Shown here: piece after piece, positions 47,601 to 59,600 of the stretch
Layout: every line of letters starts with the position of its first letter
Numbering within the stretch: the stretch's first letter is position 1
From: Xanthostigma xanthostigma
Taxonomy: Eukaryota; Arthropoda; Insecta; Raphidioptera; Raphidiidae
Assembly: GCA_963575645.1 (NCBI GenBank)
Contig: OY754472.1
Location: forward strand, 32,055,401-32,119,400
DNA length: 64,000 bases
Reading direction: 5' to 3'
Notes under the pieces: generated by a model
The model's database searches: none
Seen by the model: the letters and a program-made list of their open reading frames with translations, nothing else
What the model was told of the DNA's origin: nothing
Translations under genes and position numbers: made by a program

Positions 47601-50600
47601 ATTCCCGTGATGGACGAACTATTTACATACCTATAAGATTGTACGGAACGCTCGGTGCGCGAATCCGACTCGCACTTGGTCGGTTTTTAGACACAATTTC
47701 ATTTCAATAAGTTATGTACTGCGGATAGTGCGAAAATGGCGTTAGCACGATTAGTGTGTTAATCATATATTTATCTTTTATGTGGCCACAGTTTGCTGGT
47801 TCTGATAGGCTACTTACTTAGATAATGTCATTGATAAAGCGTGGTTTGTAAACGTTGCAATATCTTTCATTAATAAAGCAGACACGAGAGTTACGGAAGA
47901 TCATAAAGTTGTTAAGTGAAATGCTAACCTTGTCCGTTGATGAGGAACACCACGTCTTCCGTGCCGGTAATTTCCCCACAAAGCACTGGGATTATGATGC
48001 TCAGCGTGACGACCGCAAGTGTACACAGTAACCATGGTAACAGCAGGCTCGCCACCCTCTTAACAAAACAAAATATTTATTTATTTATATACCTACAGAT
48101 TGTATCAAATCAAAACGGTCCATAGAACATTCTGTGTGTAAGACAGAGACGATATATAAAGCAGTAAGTAAGAATGAGATAAATGATCGCTAATAGTTAC
48201 TGTGGTTACGTAAATAAATAATTACGTACACTGTAAATCTTTTTACCAATTTATCAATTAAAACAACTAAACTGTAATATTAATTCGTATTATTATTTAT
48301 ATCTGGTACAAAAGTTTTAACAATACTTTTAATAATTAATTTATTAAATGTTCGAAAAGACCTCCACGTTCTGCCAAACAATATCCTAATCGATTATAAA
48401 TATTTTCCCTCACATTGGCTGACATCTCATGGTCAACGGACTGACATGCATTGGAAATCTGTATTTTCAATTCGTTCAAATTATTAGCTCTATTTTCTTA
48501 AAAGCCATAAATTTTGGATTTTACAAATCCCCACAAAAAATTTTTTTTCAGAGATAGGCAACCATGTGATTTAAATTCTCGTATGACACTGCGAATTGTT
48601 ATTTTAGACGGAGACAGTCTGTTTTCAAAGGCAGCTACAAACAAATTTATTATGTCGGCGGTTGAATTACCACCATAAAACCATTTAATTATTTGGATTT
48701 TTTCCCGAACAGTATAAATAGCCATTTTATCAATAATTTCACTAGTGAATACTGAGATTTGATAAAATTGTGATTTTTACTGTAAAAAACAAAGACGATA
48801 CCTACTATCAGATTGTATAACCACAGTAACTAGCTATTAGCGATCATTTATCTCATTCTTACTTACTGTTTTTGTGCTTTATATAATATCGTCTCTGTCT
48901 TACACACAGGATGTTCTATGGACCGTTTTGATTTGATACAATATGTATACCCTACAAACAGGCCAAGGCCTAATTATATGTAGGTTACCATATAATGAAA
49001 ACATATACGCTAGACAAGTATCTTTTGACAAGCGACATTTGCGCCCTCTCGTGTGTTTTTTTTTTAATTCTGGTTCAGCTAAAACTTTAGTGTCATATAT
49101 ACGTGCATTTTAATAAGGATTAGTTGTTGAATAAAATGGGTAAAAAGCTATCAAATCGGAAGTGGTGTGTTGTTGATTGTAAAGATACACCAACTAAACA
49201 TCCAGAATTGCAATTCCACCGTTTTCCTGGATTTTCTTATGAATTAGAGAGGAAAAAAATGAACTGCAGCAGTACGTCGTCAGGGTAATTAAATGTTATT
49301 TTACGTCTGTAATCATTATTAAATACAAGAAAGATATCATAGTTGTTATTTTGTTATCAAAAATAAGATTTGAAAAATTTTGAAATAAAAAATGTATATC
49401 ATTTATGTAGTTTTTTTACTAACACTGTGCGTAAATATTTTTTTATAATTAAGAATAACGCTGGTTTTCATAAGTTTGTAAGTTTTGAGTGAACCATATT
49501 TAAAAAAATCAAAGACGAGATGGCGCAAAGATTGCGTGTCAAAGATACTTTCCTAGCGTATATAAACTATTAAAAAAATCATGAACATAATAGAAATATG
49601 TAAATACAAATTAAAGAATGCACTGAGTGAACTTATACATCACAATAATTAGGATATATCACGTCCTTACCGGCTTTTTTAAATTTTCTTAAATTCATTG
49701 ACAAGTCAACGTGAGGAGATACAAGTAGTCTGTTGGCAAGTTTTAAAATTATCAACAGAGGTGAGTTGCCATACTGGGTGGTGTTAGGTTTAGGAACAAA
49801 AAACCATTCATGTGAACGTGGTACTCTTAGTTGTAGTCTAGTTTTTAGGTTAGTTACGTCAGTTAGCCCATTAAAAATTTTAAAAATAAATATAATGGAA
49901 TAATATTCTCTCCGAAGAGACAGCTTAACAATTTTAAATTCTTCTCTCAAAGACTTTGTAGTTTGTACTTACAGTACGAAAATCAGGATATATGACGAAT
50001 ATTTTCTAAAGTACAAATACCTTAAAAACTTATTTTGTATACTTTTTCAATACCTTCTATCGAGTAGTTTTGAAAAGGAGACCATATTACTTATGCATTT
50101 ATTCTAACTTCGGTCTAATTATCATTTCATAAAGTTTAGTAATAGTACTAATGTTTTGAAAACAAAAGGAATTTCTGATAATAAATCCTAGGAGCCGATG
50201 TGCATTATTTATGACATTCAAGACATGCACTTTAAATGATAAAGTATAGTATCATATGTAACTCCCAGATCCTTAATTATTCGAGATCTGTTCAAAACCA
50301 AATACCAAAGTACCATCTATCGTACTTGTATAGCGCAGTTTCTCTAGTGAAACTTGCTGCAAAACATTTAGAAATATTAAACTTCAAGTTGTTAAGTGAA
50401 CTCCATAAATATAATCTATTAATTTCGTGCTGCAAGTTCACAGAATCTAATTGTGAAGTGATAGGATGGTACATCCTTGGATCATCAGCAAATAATAAAC
50501 ATTTGGCGTTTCGTAATACGTCTGGCAAGTCATTAATAAATAGTAAATAAAAAACAAAGGACCCAAATTTTGATCCTTGCGGATGCCATCAAGTATACAG

Positions 50601-53600
50601 ATTCAATAGAATAATAGCAGTTTTTATACTGCCCCTAAATAGCTGCTTTACACGCATGTTTTCCAGCCACTTAAAGTGACTCGTTATTTACTTATTAGGA
50701 TTGGTTTGACGCGTCCAGCTCTTGTACTAGTAGTTTTTTGAACGAATGGGTTATATTTCATAATTAACGTAATATTGTCGTAATACTTTTATTGACGTGT
50801 ACGATACTCACATGTATTGCTCCAGCAAGTAATAATGAAATTGGGATCAAATAGGTTGAAATGCATACAGCTGCCACAATTAACTTGATTCGATACACTG
50901 CAATAATATTATCAATAATAACTTATTCATATTAACTACAATGTAGCGTGTGTCTGAAGTAAAATGCGATGTACTATGTCATGTCTATCTTATTTTTCGA
51001 CGGGAAAATTGAAATAATGTTGGGTTGAAGAAAGCATTGTCAACAATTAGGTACATATGTTGCGCTTGATTTAAGACACACGTATTATTAACCACATCCG
51101 TTAATAAGTCATGCGTAATATAATTGCATTAAAAGTTTTAGGGATACACCGATTTATGTTAAACATATTGTTTTGCAATTAAACATCAGAAAAATGAAAT
51201 CATCGTTCGTCATTACCGTTTGTTATTAAAATTTTGAATTCCTTAGTGAAATGTTTGTTATAAACGCATTGTTTGCAATGCACAGGCTGGTACTGATTGT
51301 TGTTTAATTATTACGCAACCTCAAAATGTTAAATCATTGTTGATATAAAAAATTTAATTTGCTCGTTTTTCTTTAAAAAGTTCAAAAATTAAAATGAAAA
51401 TAATCAAACTAAAAACACTTGGAACAACAAATCGCATCTTCATATTATACTTAAAAAAATAAAATTTATATAAATCTTTTTTGGCAAAACAAATTGACAA
51501 ATTAAATATTGGAAAAAAGGCAACGACATACTTTCAATCATCAGTTCGTTCGGTGTTCCATTTTCCCTGTATTCACGCGTCTCGACTTTTTTACGAATAT
51601 CTTCGAAACGGAACATAATGAATAGGCCAGCTAACAGAATGCACATCTGAAAAGAACAACAATAATATTTTTGATCTAAGTAATTACTTCGTGTCAGTAT
51701 TTGAACTTGAACTCTTCTAGAATCGCCGGATATAGATCTAGAATGTACTTACTATATTTTTTATCCAGGGGTTACGCTTTTAATAAATGAGTACTTTTAT
51801 CAGTTCTCAAATTCGAATTCAAACATCACAATAATTTGTGTGGAGTAAATTTTTAAATTACTATCAGAAAATGCATACTTATAGGTATAGGTATATGCAG
51901 AATTTAAACAAATGATCTCATAAAAAACATTTTATAAAAATAATACAAGAAACCCATTCAAAAAAGACGTGAATCTCATAGTGAAATCGTTTCGCTAATT
52001 GATTAAAATTATTTCATCTAGTGTAAAAAAATCCAATTTTCTAATTTTTACTGTTAGGCCAGTCAATAAGTATAGTCCGAGAGACGGCTGCAGAAAATGT
52101 GTCGTCATAAGGTGGACGAACGAAAAAATCAGAGATGATAGTTAAGACCATAATTAAGAAAGATAGCTAAGGTTGCCTGCGAAAATCCTGCCGAAACAAT
52201 GTTTTTTTAATTTGTTTATCAGTTAATAGACCAGTGAAGTTAGCTTTTGACAAGGACAAAATTAATAACAGAAAACGAATGATGAGGAAGGGAAGAAACT
52301 GCCGTCAGAAATACAGAAACCAAAAATTCAAATGCTTAAAAGGCCGGAGGGCTGTGGGGGGTGCATTTTTTTCGTTCGTCCACCTTATGACGACACATTT
52401 TATGCAGCCGTCTCTTGGACTAATAGCGGGAGCAAAACTTTAATATTTTATTGGAAAAAATAAATATATTAATTTGGAACCCTTGACAGGGCCGAATTTA
52501 ACCGTCATGTCTAAAAATAAGGGTTCCGTTTTTTTGCCATTTGCCTACGGAACCCTAAAAACGGTCAACAATTATTTCCACAGCAAAAATATACATTTCT
52601 ATGAGATTCCAGGAAAAAACCATTCACGTTTGCTCTTTAAAAAACACGATTGTTCAAAGAGTATTCGATAAATTTTAATAATGTTAAAACAACGGGCATC
52701 AGGAGCAAAAATAACTAGTTGCGACACACGTCTAATAATTTCCAAAACAAAAATAACTCAAATTCCAAAAAATGATCAAAGAACACTGATCGGCGAAGTA
52801 GGTATCTGGGAAAAAATAATAGAAACATGTAAATTACTCACCATTTGAAAATAGCCAATATACTTTGTCCCTCGCTGCAATGTCCAAAAGTTTGTACAAG
52901 AATTGTTAATGCCTGTCATTTTGAATTTACTACTACAAGCAATTAAAAAATAAACCGGTCAAGTGCGAGCCGAACTCGTATGAGTAAGACCCTATATTCC
53001 TTACTTTTACAGTAGTTTCAAAAGAGGGGATTATTGATGTTCGTATATTTTCTTTAATATCTTTTAAACTATGACTTTTACAGTTATAAAAAAAATATAT
53101 TTGTATAATTCACAACGAGACCTTTTCATTTGAGGTCACATGATGCACATCAAAAAAACTTTTTTTTTCTAATTTATTCCCCAAAAATAGCCTCTAAAAT
53201 CAGAATTCGTTTATTTACGCTTTCTGCAGTCCGTGATTGGGGTCATTAAACTCTATGTATGTACCCAATTTCAACTTTTTTCGTTGAGTAAATTCGGAGA
53301 AAATAAGCTGTGACAGTCAAACAGACAGACAGACACGCGGAGAGTGATCCTGTAAGCGTCTTTTCATCGGATGTACGGAACCCTAAACAGCAATACAGTC
53401 CTTTCACATGTAATAGTAAGAACAAGTACACTTTGTTAAAACAACTTCGATAATGAACCACTCAAAGCTATAATTTAAAACGACCCGAACACTAGGAACG
53501 TTAGCATACAAATGCGTATCGACAGCTGGGGGCTTAGCGTATTTGTAGACGTGTTGATGGCTGCGTTTCATGGGGTCGTGGCCCCATTAACTTACGTTAT

Positions 53601-56600
53601 TATTACATATCTTTATATATGCCTTCTAAAACATGGTTAACATTATATTATCTCGTCTAACCAATTTATTTATATTCTAGAAAATGACTATCGTATTGCT
53701 ATATGATCTTTTGTATTATAAATAAAATATAGTTTAAAAAAAACTAAAAAACACGCTTTATATCGGACTAAAAAGTAAAAAATAATTGTTTTAAAATAAG
53801 CTTAAAAAGCGTTGGGCGCTTTGTTCCACATTTTCGTACATCGAGCGCCCAACGCTTTTTAAGCTTATTTTAAAACAATTATTTTTTACTTTTTAGTCCG
53901 ATATAAAGCGTGTTTTTTAGTTTTTTTTAAACTATATTTTATTTTTCACTTTTTAGTTTGAGGATCTATAAAAGAATTTATTAATCCTGGGGGTCCTAAT
54001 AAGGATAATGGGAAACTGTTATCAAATTATTGCATTGTCATCGGTCCTTGATACGTATGCAAAGTTTCAAATTAATCAGACTTCGGGAAATTGGTGAAAA
54101 TAAAGCGTTTACTACAGAGGATCTATAAAAGAATTTATTAATCCTGGGGGTCCTAATAAGGATAATGGGAAACTGTTATCAAATTATTGCATTGTCATCG
54201 GTCCTTGATACGTATGCAAAGTTTCAAATTAATCAGACTTCGGGAAAAGAATTTATTAATCCTGGGGGTCCTAATAAGGATAATGGGAAACTGTTATCAA
54301 ATTATTGCATTGTCATCGGTCCTTGATACGTATGCAAAGTTTCAAATTAATCAGACTTCGGGAAATTGGTGAAAATAAAGCGTTTACTACAGAGGATCTA
54401 TAAAAGAATTTATTAATCCTGGGGGTCCTAATAAGGATAATGGGAAACTGTTATCAAATTATTGCATTGTCATCGGTCCTTGATACGTATGCAAAGTTTC
54501 AAATTAATCAGACTTCGGGAAAAGAATTTATTAATCCTGGGGGTCCTAATAAGGATAATGGGAAACTGTTATCAAATTATTGCATTGTCATCGGTCCTTG
54601 ATACGTATGCAAAGTTTCAAATTAATCAGACTTCGGGAAATTGGTGAAAATAAAGCGTTTACTACAGAGGATCTATAAAAGAATTTATTAATCCTGGGGG
54701 TCCTAATAAGGATAATGGGAAACTGTTATCAAATTATTGCATTGTCATCGGTCCTTGATACGTATGCAAAGTTTCAAATTAATCAGACTTCGGGAAAAGA
54801 ATTTATTAATCCTGGGGGTCCTAATAAGGATAATGGGAAACTGTTATCAAATTATTGCATTGTCATCGGTCCTTGATACGTATGCAAAGTTTCAAATTAA
54901 TCAGACTTCGGGAAATTGGTGAAAATAAAGCGTTTACTACAGAGGATCTATAAAAGAATTTATTAATCCTGGGGGTCCTAATAAGGATAATGGGAAACTG
55001 TTATCAAATTATTGCATTGTCATCGGTCCTTGATACGTATGCAAAGTTTCAAATTAATCAGACTTCGGGAAAAGAATTTATTAATCCTGGGGGTCCTAAT
55101 AAGGATAATGGGAAACTGTTATCAAATTATTGCATTGTCATCGGTCCTTGATACGTATGCAAAGTTTCAAATTAATCAGACTTCGGGAAATTGGTGAAAA
55201 TAAAGCGTTTACTACAGAGGATCTATAAAAGAATTTATTAATCCTGGGGGTCCTAATAAGGATAATGGGAAACTGTTATCAAATTATTGCATTGTCATCG
55301 GTCCTTGATACGTATGCAAAGTTTCAAATTAATCAGACTTCGGGAAATTGGTGAAAATTATGCTCAAAGATTCCGTTACGGACAGTTAGTTACATACATA
55401 CATACACACATATTTACAACCCAAACTAATATAAAGCGTTTAAAAACAGTACATACAATGTAATCATACAAAATGAAATGTCCTTCATTGTTCAATTATT
55501 TTGTTTATACACGGAACTGCTAACTGGCTTTTTATAGCAAACTAGCGGTCCCGCCCGGTTTCACCCGGGTGCAAAAGAACGAATGGGGAAGGAAGGGACA
55601 TGAGTACGCACATTCATCGTAGTTTACCGAGATGAATGTTGTGTCCAAACTTCATAATGATCGGCGTTACCGTTCAAAAGTTTTTGTCGTTAAAAAGCAG
55701 TACATATTTATACTTTTTTTAAGTAATAAATTCCTTTTAATATAATAAATATTTAATTGAAAACACTGTAGGAAAATTATTTTTATATAGGTGCTTATAG
55801 TTGTTACAGTTTTCAAATGAGCTATTAATTCGATTTATTTAATTTTAATTAGTCGTAATAAAATTTTAAAAAATTGAAATGTAAGCCTTTGAAGAAAGCA
55901 ATGTAGAAAATAAAAAAAAATATATATATATATATTCGCCGACGTGGGGCTTGAACCCTAGACCCAGGCATTAAGAGTCTTACACTCTACTGACTGAGCT
56001 ATCCGGGCTTGTATTCCTGAAGCGCTAATTAGCGTAATATTATATAGCCTATAGCCTCGGTAAATGGGCTATCCAACAAAAAAAAATTTCAATTCGAACC
56101 AGTAGTTTCTGAGATTAGCGCGTTCAAACAAACAAACAAACTCTTCAGCTTTATATTATATTAGTATAGATTCATTCAAGAAATAATAATACTGAAATAT
56201 TGTTGCTACGTTCTAAGGCTCTCAAAGGTGTTATTCTACACTGTCAAATTTTATTGTGAAAATTCAGAAAAATAGTTATGAAGCAATTTTCACCACGGTT
56301 TTGCTCTATAAATTTAGAAATTAATAATAATTTACGCACCGCCAATGGGCAAAATTATAGCATAGGGGGAGGTGGAGCACTTTGTTGCAAGGGGCACAAT
56401 GATACATCGATATTATTTCAAAACCGAAAAATAAATGGCATAAAGACGTATAATTTCTGTTTATTATTATAAAATCAAGTAATTTCCGCATGATTTGTAA
56501 GACAAAAGGAAAGTTGCCACTATAAGTAAAAATGTTTTGATTCATAAATATTCACAGAAAAATATATGAAATAGGATTTTTTTAACTATACGTGATAAAA

Positions 56601-59600
56601 TTCGAATGAAAAAATAACGACATTCATTTGTGGTCAAGAATTTACTAAAAAAATGTAGGTATATATTTGTTTTTGTGCATTACTGATTTCTTGAAATGAC
56701 GTGGACATTGTTTTGTATTTTAATTACTTATTTAACGTTATCGCAATAAGTATGTATATATTATTTTAAATATACGTTTCATAAAAGATTAAGCATGATT
56801 CAATAAAGCTATGCCTTTACGATAATACACAAAAATTTCTTTTGATCTCTATAACACGTCCATGGCACATTATCGAGGATTTTACTGCTTGTGAATTACT
56901 AATAATTTATACCCTACATGTTGCACTCATGCATTGTCAAAAAATCTGGTTTAATAAGGGCCTTAAATATTTCTTTATGAGAAACGCATTGTAAAATTTC
57001 AAATCTATCCTACTCGAAAAATAATTGACCGATCGCAACGGTATTTTTTTAAAACTGTGTATACATGCCTTTAACATTGTTTTTTGTCCACTTTGAAACA
57101 AAATTTTTCTCCGCATTTTGATCAAAATTTAACTTGAAAAGCGATATTTTTCTATCTAGATGAATCATATATGAGAACAATCTAATTTTGTATTCACCAG
57201 GGACGACACTGCTCAAGGGCGTAGATATTTTTTTTCTGGGGGAGGGGGTAAAGCAAGAAAACAACCAATTTTTTTTTAAGTTTTGTTAATATCACACAAG
57301 AATTCTCATGAAGGAAAGTGTCAAGCAAAATATTGCTAATTTTTCAAATGTTTTCAAGAAGTATTTTTTAGTTAGGTATTCGCAATATTTTGAGTTTTAT
57401 TTTTTATTATTATGGTCCTGGAGGGTAGATAATTACCCCCTTTACCCCCCTTCCATATCTACGCTTTTGACACTACTCCTGCGTGAATAAGAACTGTTAT
57501 TATAATAATGTCAAATTAATTTTTTTGACAATGCTTTCTGCACTCCAGCATCAGAATGCTCTGAGATTGCACAACCATTTCCGGAACTATTTTGATACGT
57601 CAAAAATATTATTTTGTTATTGTCAATAAATTAAACTTCCTTCAACACCACGATAACAATATTTTGAAGCAATAAAATGCGTCATTAAGTACAATTACAT
57701 CAATTTACTGTGATTGTTAACTGTTATAAACAACAAACAAAACAATCATATTTTTTAGGATAAGCATAATTAGGTACCTATATTTTTAAAAGAAAAACTT
57801 CTTTCAATAATCATTAGTTAGTGTCTTTTATTTCTTATGGTTTAACCCTATATGGTAGCCCTGTCCAAGCTTAAAAACTAAAATCTATACTAATATAAAT
57901 AAAGCTGAAGAGTTTGTTTGTTTGTTTGAACGCGCTAATCTCAGGAACTACTGGTTCAAATTGAAAATTATTTTTTTGTTTGATAGCCCATTTATCGAGG
58001 AAGGCTATAGGCTATATAAAATCAGGCTACGACCATTAGGAGCGGAGCATTAATGAAAAATGCAAAATGTATTTTAAAAATAAGCTTCTATTCAGGTGAA
58101 ATGCACTAACTAAATATACTCATATTAGCGTTGCCAGAATACAACGCCGGCTAGCTCAATCGGTAGAGCACACGACTGTCAATATCAGGGTCGTAGGTTC
58201 GAGCCCTACGTTGGGCGAATGTATTTTTATTTTTTTTATTTATTTTCTACATTGCTTTCTTCTAAGGCTTACATATAAATTTATTTTAATTTTATTTAAT
58301 TAATTAGAAAAAAAATATTAATTAAAAAAAGTATAAATACTGCTTTTTATCGACATAAACTTTTGAACGGTAACTCCGATCATCATGAAATTTGGACACA
58401 ACATTCATCTCGGTAAACTAAGATGAATGTGTGTACTCACGTTCCTCCCTTCCCCATTCGTTCTTTTACACCCGGGTGAAACCGGGCAGAACCGCTAGTC
58501 TGTAATTAATGCAATAAGCAGTTTCTCTTGTTACGTAAACATTTACATTCTTGATAATTTAACAGCTGAAAAGCGCTTTCCAATGCTGTATTTGTGATAT
58601 TAATACTAATAGTACTAACAGACGCTCGAACTTGGTCCGGTCCGACAACGGACATGGTACGGCGGATCAAGTCCGCTGCTTGCAACAGACGACCGGATCT
58701 GTCAGTCTCGTTGTGTACACAGATACGTAATCATGCCTCCGATTAAGCGCGCGAAAATTGCGATTGTTCTAGCGGCAACGTTAATGCCGCCACAAACAAC
58801 AAGGGAGAAAAGAAAGAAGTGGGCAAAATTCTATTTGAAAAATCGCGATGAATTTAGTCATATGAAGTTAATAAAACCGCTTGATAGCGAAGATCATATT
58901 TTGAATAACACTCCCGTAGAATTTCTAGAGCGTTGTTACGCGCTTCTCTGTTGCAATATAACTTATCTGATAGATCCAACAAACATGAGAAATCTTTTTA
59001 TAATACCAATACTTCACCAAGAACTTCGCGTTCTGTCAAAATTTCTGTCATGTTGCACAACCAGGGCCGTATTTAGGGAAGGGCAACCGGGGCTACAGCC
59101 CCGAGGCCACCACAAAAGAGGGACCCCCACAATAGAGACTTTGGAGCATTTAAAGTGATTTACTTCGGGAACTGGATTTCAGCTCGGAAAGTTCTGTTCG
59201 TTAATGCTAAAATTTAATTTTTAGATAATTCTTGTTTTTGATTATATTTATATGTTTGTTAAATAATAAAAGAATCTATACTTGGTTTCACAATAAATTA
59301 TTTATTGGAAAAATCGACTGAAAAAAATTGTCCAATTTATTTGGAAAATAATTTGGGGCCAGGGGGCCTCCACTCCTTTGTTGCCCCGAGGCCTCTAGAC
59401 CTCTAAATCCGGCATTGTGCACACCGTTTTGAATTATAATGACGTCGTTATACGGTTATATGTATCAAGTCCGTCGTACTGCTATACACACGCTCGGATA
59501 TTGTACCGGACCGGACCAAGTACGACGTGCATCCCATCGAACCGGGCGGACACGCAGACTACTCTACAGACGAACAGATTTGGTACGGAGCGGACCAGAT

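Noticed and set aside
46600-47920. Last exon of the nested membrane-protein gene
   Set aside because: No - strand frame with a hydrophobic segment and a matching phase-1 acceptor could be supported.
54187-55197. Four identical 61-codon open frames spaced 275 bases apart
   Set aside because: They are a by-product of the tandem satellite, not genes.
53960-55360. Tandem array as a CRISPR array
   Set aside because: Units are long and contiguous, without short unique spacers, and the genome is an animal's.
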